DNA of 64,000 bases from NCBI GenBank assembly GCA_037157565.1, contig JAZHRO010000063.1, positions 93,620,001 through 93,684,000 on the forward strand, given 5' to 3'. This document shows, in pieces, positions 1 through 10,926 of the stretch. Made by a program: the position numbers and the translations under genes. The number at the start of each line of letters is the position of its first letter. Within the stretch, counting starts at the first letter, position 1. The DNA is from Thalassia testudinum. Taxonomy: Eukaryota; Streptophyta; Magnoliopsida; Alismatales; Hydrocharitaceae. The notes beneath the pieces were generated by a model. The model had not been told where the DNA came from. It did not search any database and saw only the letters and a program-made list of their open reading frames with translations.

Positions 1-106
1 CTACTTTTCCTGTTCCTGCACATCAAAAAGCAAGTAGAAACAGTGTTAAGCTCAAAGAAATCAAAAATCAAAATTGCGTTGCCTCCCCAGCAATGACGAC
101 ATTTAT
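1..106 (-). mobile_element. Element F: start of internal region with PBS
   Basis: This is the 5' end of the body of a minus-strand Athila-like element whose remainder lies left of the window. At 81-101 the minus strand reads TGTCGTCATTGCTGGGGAGG, which resembles the tRNA-Asp-type PBS TGGCGCCGTTGCCGGGG and the PBS of element G at 49,403. The following minus-strand leader (GGCAACGCAATTT..., then ...GTGCAGGAA near position 15-25) also resembles the first 100 bases of the G leader. No coding sequence is visible in this short piece. Confidence 0.7.
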
Positions 107-1235
107 TGTATATCGTAAATCACGGATTTAGTGAGAAAACTATTGTATTATAGTCGCGAAATTCGATTCAACAAAAATTATATAATGAGACTGAGTCCTG
201 GTCGATCTCAGGGAGACGTTTAAGAAGCAAGATTGATTTTGATTTTATACTTGCTTAAATTTGGACCCCAGTTTCTAAAGTGTGAGTTAGAGATGCACTA
301 GTCACATTGTTTACATGGACAACGTGTGCGTGCATCAAATATATCACAAATGTGAAAGTGTGTGTTGGCGTTCGCACAACTTTAATAATACGATGGCTAT
401 TAGCGGAAAATGAATCGATTGCTAATTCATTAATATCCTCGAGGACCGACATTTTGTTGCATCAAGATAACCATGTAAAGCAGGCAACTGATGATCGCAA
501 TATAGATAGATGAATCAAGCAAGTGGTGATTTCATTTCTTCAAAAATATCATCATTACAATCACATTAAGAGGAAAGCTTGTACATGAAAGATTAAAACA
601 ACGATTCTAGATAACAGAAAAGTGATGCATGCATGGATCTATGGAAGATTATGCATGCATCCATTAAGGCAAAGGATTACTACGCTACTAACAGAAAATA
701 ATGCAGAAATTAAAACTATGAAGAACTTTAAATCTTGCTAACAGAAAGTAGTCATTGGAGGTGGTCTCCAATGGCTATGTTGCCTGAGGTGGTCCGAGGG
801 GAAAGAGGGATGGCCAAGGTGGTTGGTCGACCTCTTGAGAAGGTAGTGGAGTTGCTTTAGCTCTTGGACATGGACGTGGAGTAGAGGTGCTCGGCAATGG
901 TGTGGAAGAATGAAGTCCAAGAACTAGATGGGCCTTTTGGCCGTCCCCTTAGGTCCTTAAATAGACTAAGAAAGAGACCCTCTAGAGAAGTGTGGAGTTC
1001 TCTAGGAGAGCCTCCATTATGGTCAGCCACCCCATTTGAAATGGGTCTTCTTAGATCTACATTTCATGGGTGTGGTTGTGGACTCCTTGAAAGACTAAAA
1101 ATAGTCTTCAAGATGGCGCCACTAGGTAAAGGTTCTAGAGGTCTCTAGAGTGGGTGGCTAGGTGTGTGTGTATGGGTGTGTGTGCGTGAATATGTGGGTG
1201 TGGCTAGGTGGTTTAGGTTGAGTCATATAGGTCTA
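107..1235 (-). repeat. Element F 5' LTR, inner part
   Basis: This is the PBS-proximal part of a long Athila-like LTR in minus orientation. It reads, as reverse complement, like the G-element LTR (47,206-49,400): the GT-rich stretch at 1,155-1,200, the segment with ATGGCGCC at 1,112, and the TCTAGAG palindromes at 978-1,015 all have counterparts at 48,340-48,560. The LTR breaks at 1,235, where element C is inserted, and resumes at 32,271. The small reading frames here are noise. Confidence 0.75.
1231..1235. other. Target-site duplication of element C (left copy)
   Basis: GTCTA lies directly before the TG that starts the C LTR. The right copy at 32,266-32,270 is GTTTA, one transition different, as expected for an old insertion. 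The LTR of F continues on either side. Confidence 0.65.
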
Positions 1236-3396
1236 TGTTTCGATGAAATCATCGTTGTTTAAGGAATGCGTCGTAGTATAGGACAAAATTGCTCAAATCA
1301 TTTAAATTTATAAACTCAAATTCAAAAAGTAGAGTCCAAGATCATTCGTAGGGAGCAAGTACGCAATTTTAATTCACAATCACAAGAAATATATATGTAA
1401 TTGAAATCAATGATATTCAAAATGATATTCCAATAAAAATCATAATAATAGTACAAAAAGATTGGATTAAAATGGTGATTATAATCACCAAATTAACCCT
1501 TAATGTTATGCTCACAACCACTTAAATATCAATAGTAAATCACAACTATTAATCCACGTTAATCAAGTTATTCAAATAACCCACAGTAACCAACAGAGAG
1601 CCTCAGACGTCAACCTTATGTATTAGATGACTTAAGTGTTAAGCCTCAACAAGCACAGCACCACAGGAGGCACCAAGTGCAAGAGCCTCGAACCTCCCCT
1701 TTCCTTCCTTCACGCCTCAAGAGAGGCTCAGCATAGGCTCAAGGAATTTTCGCTAAGTACTGAGAGCAAAGGGAGTGCACGAGAGAAAAACCCATCCCCC
1801 CCTCTCAAATCTTCTTTCTCTATCCCCAAGCTCAGAATCGGACCAAACTCGGGAAGCGAGTAACCGGATCCACCACCCAGACCCGCATGGCATGTGCACG
1901 AGCGAGGGCATGGACGAGCATGTGAGGCGTCCAATTGAAGGTGAAGACGAGTCTGGTAGCTTCGATTGAGGACTGGGGAAGGGTCCTGGAGGTCTTCCGT
2001 AGCACCTGGGGACGTTAATGACAAAGATCACGGCCAAAGAACAACAGCGGAGGTTGGAGAAGTCGAGAGTGGCAACGGAGCGACGGTGAGCACCTGAAAC
2101 AAGGAATACAGCCTAATGGCCCAATCAAAGTAGTTCAGGAGGATCATTGATGAATGGTGAGTGCATTGGTGTTGGTTTTGTGGAGAAAGGATGCATGTGG
2201 AGGTCTGGCGACTTCAAAAAGGTTGTATGGTGAAGGTGGTGTCAAGTGGAGTGTTTAAGAGGCAATCCCCTCAATTTCTTGAGGGGTTTTGGTCAGAGAG
2301 GGACAATGTAGGTGTAGGGGTCAGTGGCTGGTTGTTTGGTGCAGTGGAGCGAGCGGAGGCCTTCACAAGAGCTTGGCCGGAGTAGAGGGAGACGATGGTG
2401 GTTGTGGTCGTGTTGGTGGTTGAACCTAAAAGCTAAGGGGTTGGAGAGGATTAGTAAGGGAAGAGGAAGAGATAGAGGGACTCAGAGAGAGAGATGGTAG
2501 GCGCAGGGCTCCAGTTGTGATAGACTGGAGCTGGAGAAGATGTCGACGGCGATACGGCAGCGATGAAGGAGAGGGAGAGGGCGGTTGTGCATTGGCTGGC
2601 GACGATTGCGAGGATGTGGGGAGGATAATGGGTTGGCCAATTTGACCGTTGGCCTAATCTATGAAGAGGTCGGAGGAGCTCGCCGGAGACGAAGGTGCGG
2701 ACAACCAGAGGAGAAGATGAGGGTATTTCGGCGTTAAACTTCGCTAAGAAGCTCAGAGTCGTGAGAGGAGCCTATTTAAAGGCCTTAGAGAGGCTTCCAA
2801 GCTTGGAAATAGCTCTGCGAGCTCGAAAACTTAGGGATGAAAAATCCTTAATTTTGCGAGCATTCATATGAAGAATCTTGGGCAAATCAAGGTCTAATAC
2901 CTGGTCCAATCCGTAGAGCATCTCTCAAGAATTCTCCTTGTCAATTTTAGAAAGGTTTGATTGAGAATCGAGAGAAATCCATGCTCAAAGCTCAACAGAG
3001 TTGCTGCGTTCACACCAATGGTGGCAAGGACCATTTTGCAAGAAATGATGACAAAGTTAGGGACCTAATTACAAATATTTGAAAAGTTAGGGGTTTAATT
3101 GAGAGAAATAGAGTTTAAATAGACTAAAATGTAAACTAGGTCAAGATGAACTCTGATTAAGCCCAAATTTTGATACAAACCTAATTTGGACTCAAGGAAT
3201 CTGGCGGTGAAGTTGGATTTCAGTTTTAACCAAGTTTAACTGGGTAATTTACGTAAAAATCTAAATTAGAGTAGAACTCTGTCTGTGACTGTTTCAGATC
3301 AAAATATGTTCCAAAGGTCAAACCAAGGTTACCAAACCTTAAGAAATATTTTTCTATAAATTTTAAGAGATTTAAATGAATTTTATCTTGACCAGA
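1236..3396 (-). repeat. Element C 3' LTR, first part
   Basis: This matches the C 5' LTR (26,854-27,438 and 30,203-32,265) along its length, starting with TGTTTCGATGAAATC against TGTTCGGGCGAAATC. It ends inside the LTR at ...TTGACCAGA, where element B is inserted; the LTR resumes at 13,660. Compared with the 5' LTR it lacks about 160 bp near 1,928 that are present at about 30,305-30,467. By eye the two LTRs differ at roughly one base in eight to ten, so C is an old insertion. A TTTAAATAGG-type TATA region is on the minus strand near 2,765-2,780. Confidence 0.8.
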
Positions 3397-6136
3397 TGTT
3401 GTAGGGAATCAAGATAGGAGTTTAAATGTGTCTTTTAATAAAATATCCTAAATAGCTCTCTCAACAAATACAATTTATAACTTGAATTCTAAAAGAAGTC
3501 TGACATCAAACACAGGGAGAAAATATGGAATTCATGCGCTAATCTTGAATTGTATATAAATGAGCATAATAAATCAAGCACAATAATTATATTCAATGAA
3601 TACTAATCTATCACATTAAATATTCAATGATATCCAATGTATCTCGAGATAAAAAGAATAGAAAAGTCAAATGTGGTGATTTAAATCACAAACTAAGCCC
3701 TCTAAGCATGCATCACAATTTAACTACATAATTCAACAGTAATCAGACATCTGGCTCTCAAATAAGATGACTTAAATGTCACCTGCTACAGTGCCTTCAA
3801 GATAGCTTTCTTCTGTTCTTTTCTGTCTTAGCCTTTTCTCTTCTTTCTTTCCTTTCTCTTCTTATTCAAAGCCCTTTCTTCTTCTTAGGCACAACTCCTC
3901 TCTTCTTCTTTTCTCTTCTCTTCAAGTCTTCTTTCCTATTCTTTCAAGTCTTCTCCTTCAGCCTCTTCCTCTTCTTCTCTTTAGGGTCTTCTCCTTCTCA
4001 GTGACTAAGTGTCACACAAAGCCTACAGGAGAAAAATCCCACCCCTCCCCCGCTCACTCTCTCTTTCCTTCCTTTCCTTTCCTCTTCTCTCAAACACGAA
4101 CTTAATCGAGTATTTGGGTTGAGCACAGTAACCAAGTCTAAGGCTACCGGCAGTGGGTGGTAGCCGAGGAGTGTATAATAGGCGGGTCGGGTTGTGTGCG
4201 GGTGAGTGGGGATCTCACCCCTAAGTGTTTTGAGGCAAATAGCCGATATCAAAAAATCAATTTATTTGCGGCCAAACACCTATCCACGCCCGATGTGGGA
4301 CTAAATGTCCCTCTCCTTCGCGTGCGTGCTGCTATGAAATGCCTTCAAGCTATGGCAGCTACTGAGGTTGGCACCCCCAATCAAGGACTTGGGAGAGGTC
4401 CCTGAATGCGTCTGTGTATCCTGGATGTAGCAGCCATGAAGAACATAACCGAAAGTGTGCGAATGGTGTCGGAGAAGACGGTGGTAGCAACGCCGGACGA
4501 CTAGACCTGAAATCATGCATACATGCTCAAAATCCCTAATTAGAAGGTCCAGGAGCTTCACTAGAGGACGGCAAACATAGTCATGTGCTTCATGTGGCGT
4601 CAGAGTGCATGTAGGGGTGTGTCAGAGTCGGGAATGGAGGTGTGAAGGTGGGTTGCTCGGTGAAGTGTTTGGATGGGCGATAGGGTGGAATAGCTTAGGA
4701 CTTTTGTTCATGGTGATGTGGCGGAGGTGTATGGCTTGCCGGTGAGGCATTTGGAGGCATGAGGTGACGAGAAAGCCTTGCTGAAGATGTGGCTAGAGTG
4801 GAGGAAGAAGGTGGCATGCTGTGGCATCGAGGGATGTTTTCGGATTTTTAGGGGATAAATAGAACCTAAGGAAGGAAAGGAGTCGAGAGGACCTAAATTA
4901 AGGACGAGAAGGGAAGGGAATCACGCCGGTGTGGCTTATCGAACGCGAGGAAGATGATGTCTCCTTTAAGGGGGACGGAGGCGAGGAAAGGAGAAGACAG
5001 CCCTCGCTTTGACTGGCGAGGTGCAGAGGAAGATGAGGAAGAGGATGGGTAGGCCAATTTGGGCATTGGCTGCTTGTAGTTCGAAGGGGACGAAGGCCGC
5101 TGGAGCTTGGTCGGAGAAGGGTCGGAGATAAGGAAGGAGAGATTTTTGGCCCCAAACCTTGCTAAGGAGGTAAGGTTGTGACGGGGGTCTTTTAAAGAAA
5201 ATTGGGCAAGTCTCCAAGCTTAGAAACAAGCTTGGAGAGCTCGGATTTTGCGGTATAGGTTTAGGAGTTTTCAAGAGTTCGCATGAGCTTTTGGACGGGT
5301 TTGGAAGGTCATGAACAAGCTTAGATGGAATAGGATCTCATTAGGAGTCTTCCTTCCATTTTTGGGAGAGATCCGCCACAGATTTAAGGAGAAAACCTTG
5401 ATGGAAACCTTCCATGTATGGACAAAAAATTCTAATGGCAACAGAGACCTTTGTGTGAAGAATATGACAAACCTAGGGGGTCATTTGCAAAGAATTCGAA
5501 AGTTAGGAGTATGTGTGTGAGAGAAAAGAGTTAGACTAGACCAAAATGCAAACTAGGTCAAGATGATCTCAGATTGGGTCCAACTTTTGGTACAAACCTA
5601 ATTTAGATCCAAGGAATCTGATGGTGAAGTAGTATTTTGGTTTTGACCAAGTTTGACTGGGTAATTTGCGTGGAAACCCAAATTAGGGCAACTATCTGTA
5701 TGAAACTCTATTTTAGGTAAAAATGAGTTCCAATGGTCAAAGCAAGCATACCAAACCTTATAGAATATTTTTATATGATTTTTAGAAGGCTTAGGTAAAT
5801 TTTATCCTGAACAAAACCTCAATTAATTAAGCGGATCTATTTTTAAGGTTTTAGATGTCCATTAATTCTCGAAACACTAGAAAACCCGTGTCTATCTGCA
5901 TGAACCCACTTATTAGATATTTATGACCATTTGTCTTTAATAAACCCCTATAAAATCCTATGATTGTTCTACATTTAGGATATTCTGTTAAAACTGCAAA
6001 TTTACTCCTGTTTTAATGCATTTCTCTCAAAAAGGATATGCAATGAATTACGGTCTTCTGGCGATTATGTAGGAGCATTTATCAATAGATTCTGACTAAT
6101 TAAAGCTAGATATGGCTGATGATGACGTTATTATCA
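3397..6136 (-). repeat. Element B 3' LTR
   Basis: It starts on the plus strand with TGTTGTAGGGAATC and ends ...GTTATTATCA, next to the polypurine tract at 6,137. It pairs with 10,927-13,654 and with solo LTR D (27,439-30,197, opposite orientation). A strongly pyrimidine-rich stretch at about 3,800-3,985, which is GA-rich in the element's sense, sits where the LTR end (R/U5) would be transcribed. The terminal 17 bases on the minus strand are an imperfect 7-3-7 inverted repeat. Open frames inside it (for example 4,898-5,155) are LTR noise. Confidence 0.9.
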
Positions 6137-6148
6137 TACCCCCATGCC
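6137..6148 (-). promoter_or_regulatory. Element B 3' polypurine tract
   Basis: The minus strand reads GGCATGGGGGTA and abuts the TGATAATAACG start of the 3' LTR. This is the usual position for priming plus-strand DNA synthesis. Confidence 0.85.
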
Positions 6149-7474
6149 TAACTTTTGCTAGTCCCTTAGCAAAATCTTATGAAATAAGCCTGGATTCTAG
6201 ACCATGCTTTGATGCTCAAAGTCCTGATTTATTCTTCTTTTTAGAAATTAGGTCAAAATGCTAATAATAGGCCTAGAGGTACTCAAGTACCAACCAAGAT
6301 CCAGACCTGACCAGCTTTAGCCTCAATCTGCCGTGAAGGTTTCTAAGGCTCACATAAACTATCCCAAGGTTCGTTGAACCCAGCAGTTAAAGCACCCGTG
6401 CTTGCAACATGGTTAGTTCAAGTTTAATTTGCAATGCATTTTTGTAAGAGAGGTAGAAGAATTTTTTCATTTTTGGAGAGTTTTCTCTCTTTTTCTTTTC
6501 TTTATTTCTAGCTTTGGATTGGCTCAAAAACACGATTTGTATCGAATTTCTAGTCCCTACCATCAATCCTCGCAGGGTCCCTGGAAATCGATGCTTCAAG
6601 ATAGCACTGCCCATGGCATCCCCCAGAACACTGACTTTCGACACTTTAGGATAGTACCGCCCAAGGCGTTCTGTAGCAAAATTCAGGCCCTAGCAATCGA
6701 CATTTCGGAATAATCCCGCCTATGGCACCTAAGCCAGCACAAGGTGCTTACATACCCCTGGAAGGATATTTAGATATCCTAGGAGACAAGCACCGAGGAG
6801 ACAGTATTTTATTGCGCATCTTCGAGGGGAATTTCCTGCCTCTTCCCGTTGAAAACTTGTTCAAATCAACTTGTCTTGATAAGCCAATCGTAATCTAGGT
6901 AACTTTTTCATAACAGAATAAACACTTTTGCGTGATTTTCATTATTAAGCATACTAAACCAGACTTGTGTGTGGATTAGGGTGCTTAGTTTATCGAGTCC
7001 CGCAAATCAGCGGTCAGTTAACGAGGTCGAATACTCCCTAAGCCTTAGACCTAATATGTACACTTCGCATTTTCCTCAACCTCTTATGGATTATCCAAAT
7101 CTTAACGGATATATGAATTTTTAAGCCTAAAAACAAGCTCAAGAGGCCTAAAATCAGCACTCATACTAATCTCCATATCTCTCTATTATTTCAGGACTTA
7201 ATTTTTTCTTTTGATTTGGTCTAGAACTTAAGTAGATTCCATAATAATTTACTAATGACTATCCCTTTCTTATTTCAAATTGTAGCACCTTTTTGACATT
7301 TAAATCACCTCATCATTTCCTCCTCAAAATGATATGCAATTAATCTCTCAAAATTTTCCACCCCTTTCTCCATTTTTTGTTTTTTTCAATTTTTTATTTT
7401 TTTTGGTTTTTTGAATATGTATTTTTTTGTGAGAATCCCCTAGGAACTTGAATGTTTTATGTGTTTGCACTTTA
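6149..7474 (-). other. Element B noncoding region between two polypurine tracts
   Basis: About 1.3 kb without a credible gene. It is homologous to 13,994-15,228 of element C. It holds a three-fold degenerate repeat (near 6,590-6,615, 6,645-6,668 and 6,696-6,727) with the pattern tcgacA-ctt..gATA-.t.ccgcCcatGGc, spaced about 51 and 58 bp. A T-rich stretch at 7,375-7,430 follows the internal tract. The frames at 6,387-6,713 are not supported by homology. Confidence 0.6.
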
Positions 7475-7488
7475 ACACCCCCCATGCC
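7475..7488 (-). promoter_or_regulatory. Element B internal polypurine tract
   Basis: The minus strand reads GGCATGGGGGGTGT, a second copy of the tract at 6,137-6,148, about 1.34 kb inside the element and just 3' of the acidic reading frame. The same duplication occurs in C, H and G. Confidence 0.7.
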
Positions 7489-7771
7489 TAAGTCTTGCAA
7501 TGTCCTCATTGTAAATCAGAGGGTATGAAATCAGTTTGGTTCAAAGGTTAGAACAGGGTTAACGGGTGGGTGAACGGGTTGAGATGACTGTTACGGACGA
7601 TTTCAAGCTTTGATATGAATACCAAAGGTGGAGTCGGCTATACTAACACTGAACCCTAAGTGCAGTAGACGTGAAGCTCAAAAGATGATCAGAAGGGTAT
7701 CGGATTTTTGGAATGATGGGTTGCCTCTCGTTAAGAGCTAAATTTAATACCTTCAACTGAGCAGAAGGTGA

Positions 7772-9705
7772 TCATGGAGGAGTGGTTAAATAGAAAGAAT
7801 TTTGTAGAACAAAAACCTTGATCAATAGCCTAGTTGGTCCAACTAGGTGTTTGTTCAGATCGACAGGCTGATGATGCAGCCCAAACCCAATCAATCTTGT
7901 GGGTTAATAGATGTGAATCAATAGATGTGGAGCCCACCTGATATTCTGTGACTCAGAGGGATGTGGTCGTGCGAATCGCAGGTTTGGCTGAATCGGATCA
8001 GCCTGGTCAAAGTAGGGATCCTCAAATGCAAATGGATCTGTGGAGGATGTGAGATCCCTACAAGAGTGATCAGAGAAGGATGGGATGTGATTTGCATTCT
8101 GATCGATGTCCAAATCCCGATCAAAAGATGGAGAATAATCATGTGCGATCGGATCATAGAGAGGAGAATTAGAGTAAAAGTTAATTCCGGTTGTGGGTCG
8201 GGGTTGGGTTCAGATTCGAGAAGGTTCCGTATGTGGATTTGAAGAGGTGGCTTCCTTGAGAACTGTGTTTTGAGGGCTCCTCTAAAAAGGATTCAAAAGT
8301 AGGTTCATCTAGAGAGTTCTCATAATGGCCATCAAAATCAAAGGTAAATGCCTGAAGAGTGCTTATAGGATCATAAAAATCTGAGTTAAGAAAAGATTCG
8401 AACTCGGGATTGCAGACACTCTCAGCACTTGTTTCTGATTCCTGAAGATCAAAGAGGAATGATTCCATCTCAATGGAACCTGATTTTGAATTAATGATCT
8501 CGGGATCAGGGACCTCAGAGTTGGAGTAGAAGAACGAATCATGGATGCTGAGGTCGTAGATTGGTTCATAATCGTTAGGAAACAAAGGTTCTCCGAAATC
8601 AGAGTAGGATTCGAAATCATCAGAGAATTTGCAAGAATGAGTTTTTTATTCTGATTCTGGATCAGGAGTTCCACCACAGAGAGAATCAAGATGTGTAGAA
8701 TTAGTAACTTGACTTGGATCTAACCAAATTTCATATTCCAAGCTTAAAAGGTGCCCTTATTAGACATGGACTCAGGTTCTTGGCTACTAGGGTAGACCCA
8801 ATCGAGTCTAAGCTCTTCCAACCCCTCGATTTCTGTATCATAAATCGATGTGACTTCTGAGAAATTAATTTGTGTCTTAGAGGAGGTTGGAGAGGCGTAT
8901 TCATCAAATACAAGCCCTGAATCGTATTTCAAATTCAAAATCTACATTTCATCACATGGGACCTTATAATTATCCCAAATAGGCTCGAATCCAGATTCTA
9001 GGTCAAAGGTAGGCATTGAGCCACTAGGATCTAGGCTGGGCTCTACAGGGATGTCAGAATTGCTCTCAAGAGTCATCTTATCAAAATACAGGCGGAATTT
9101 ACACCCTCGAGAGGTTCTATTTTAAGCTCATCATCACGGGTGTCCAAGAAATCTAAGCTCGATGGACCAGCTTCTTGGTTTCCTAGGGCAGGTTCGGAAT
9201 TGTGAACACCTGCAATCGAATCCTCCCAACCCATCTCAAGATCAGGTATGTCAATTGTTATGAAGTTTGAATCTGAATTCATTTGGGTTGGGGATCCACA
9301 ACAATTCTGAATGTCTATCCCAAGGTCTGGAGAAGCTTTAGAATCACTCCAAGATGTCTCATCAGTGGCTTCTCGTAATAGACTTAGAACATCTGCATGT
9401 TGCTCAATGATATCTTGGTGTATCTCTCAGAGTGATGGATTTGCAAAGCAATGTAAACCCTCCATTCTATGCAATTCGTAAACTTCATTAAATTATGGTA
9501 TGAGGGTCTCCTAGGTTGAACCATTTCCTAATTGAGTAAGCAGTAGTTTAACATGGTTCATAATGAATTTTGTTGTTTCTCGGACATTAACCTAAATAAT
9601 GCTGGCTGGATAATCTTCAAAATACCTAAGGGAAGCCTCAATCACTTTGTCTTTTATTTGGGGTTTAGGTTTCCCAATTGGTCTTCCTAAATTGCTAGGT
9701 GGCAT
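7772..9705 (-). pseudogene. Degraded acidic ORF of element B (unknown protein)
   Basis: This occupies the place of gag-pol. On the minus strand an ATG at 9,705 (MPPSNLGRPIGK...) opens a frame running to about 9,070 with premature TAG, TAG, TAA and TGA codons; frameshifts follow before a stop at 7,774-7,772. I recognise no known domain. The N-terminal part looks helical and includes EQHADVLSLLREATDE, resembling HQQAVMELLRETAK of the G frame. The middle is rich in D, E, S and P (8,585-8,181 is open for 134 codons). The C-terminus reads FGLHHQPVDLNKHLVGP near 7,880-7,830 and matches the C-termini of the H and G frames. The full length would be about 640 codons. The protein's role is unknown. Confidence 0.65.
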
Positions 9706-10910
9706 TTTCAAATCAGATGGTGGAATCAAGATGTTGAATCAAATTCAAATTCAGATTGGAGTTGATCAGATCAGATTAAAGATCCCTGAGAAGATCTAAT
9801 GAGGTCTCTTAGGTTAAAAACCTAAGGACCTTCCTGTGTATGTGCTCAATAGAAGGGATGAGGGACTGGATGTTATGTGGACCCAATCAAGGCACCCAAA
9901 GAATTTTGGATGACTAAGGTTGTTTCGAGGAGGATGATACCTCTGAATCAAAAATCCGCACACCCAAGAAATACCTGGGCAGCTAGGAGGGGAGAGCCCT
10001 ACAAAGACCCCTACATGATAGAGCGTCCCCACGGGTTACAGGGTTTTCCCCACCCGACCTTTGTCATTGCAGTTCCGAGTAAACCAGAATGTACGAACTT
10101 AAGACCTTAAGTCTACCAATGTTAGCCAAATTAGTGCCTTGAATTTCACTTGATTAGAAGTTGATTTGACTTGTGACCTAATTTAGAGGTTGGTTAGCCC
10201 ACAAAGTAGACCAATTTCACCTGACCTACCCTAAAAGATGGAGGATAAGATCTGGATCAAGATCCAGAAGTCACTCTAAATTGACTCTCAGGTTATTAGG
10301 TCCACAATTTTCAAGGTTCAAGTGAATCTTAGAGCCTGATTTTAGGGCTCTTCTTTATTAGATTTTTTCAATCAAGGGCTTGGGTAGCACACAAATGCAG
10401 GTGGGTTAATTCTCTTTAATGCAAGTAAATGTATACTAACACTTCAAAACCTAATGTTGAAAACCTTAATTGGCTCTATTCCAAGCCCAATTTGATCTTA
10501 AAATGTTCACTTTGGACTTCAAGTAAGAAGTGTGTTAGCCCAAAGTGATTTAGAAATTAAGCATAGTCTCTAATAAGTACAGGTAATCAAGGTGGGATTT
10601 TCTAATCAGAATTGCTTCAAGATTCAATCAGATATGAAATTTTTCATAAATCAAGAAAACTTTCCTTTTAAATGAAAATTGTTATGAAAATAAGTCAAAT
10701 GAATCATAATTGGTTTTGTTTCTTTTTCTCTCTTTTAAGGATTAGGAGATTAGGGAAGAAGAGAGGTTACCTGCCCTGAGAGTGGTTGTTTTGTGTAGAA
10801 GATCCCCTCGTGATGTACCTCGCAAAATCACAAGATACAAATAGGGCAAGTCAGTGCTCAAATATAATCAAATAAAATAAAGAAAAGCGGTGAATTGCAC
10901 GTTGCTCCCT
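9706..10910 (-). other. Element B leader with conserved block
   Basis: This is untranslated leader between PBS and the acidic frame. The block 9,868-10,065 is closely matched by 25,873-26,055 in the leader of C (common strings include AAATACCTGGGCAGC and GTTACAGGGTTTTCCCCACC). Being shared by a gag-pol element and a gag-less element, it is a candidate RNA packaging or dimerisation signal. The frames at 9,814-10,110 lie within this block and have no other support. Confidence 0.6.
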
Positions 10911-10923
10911 AGCAACGGCACCA
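10911..10923 (-). promoter_or_regulatory. Element B primer-binding site
   Basis: The minus strand reads TGGTGCCGTTGCT, 3 bases inside the 5' LTR. It matches the complement of the plant tRNA-Asp 3' end (TGGCGCCGTTGCC) at 11 of 13 positions. Confidence 0.8.
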
Positions 10924-10926
10924 AAA

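Noticed and set aside
9814..10110. Frames in the B leader with a partner in C (25,837-26,022)
   Set aside because: The DNA is conserved, but the frames are short, do not share ends and the block is better explained as an RNA signal.
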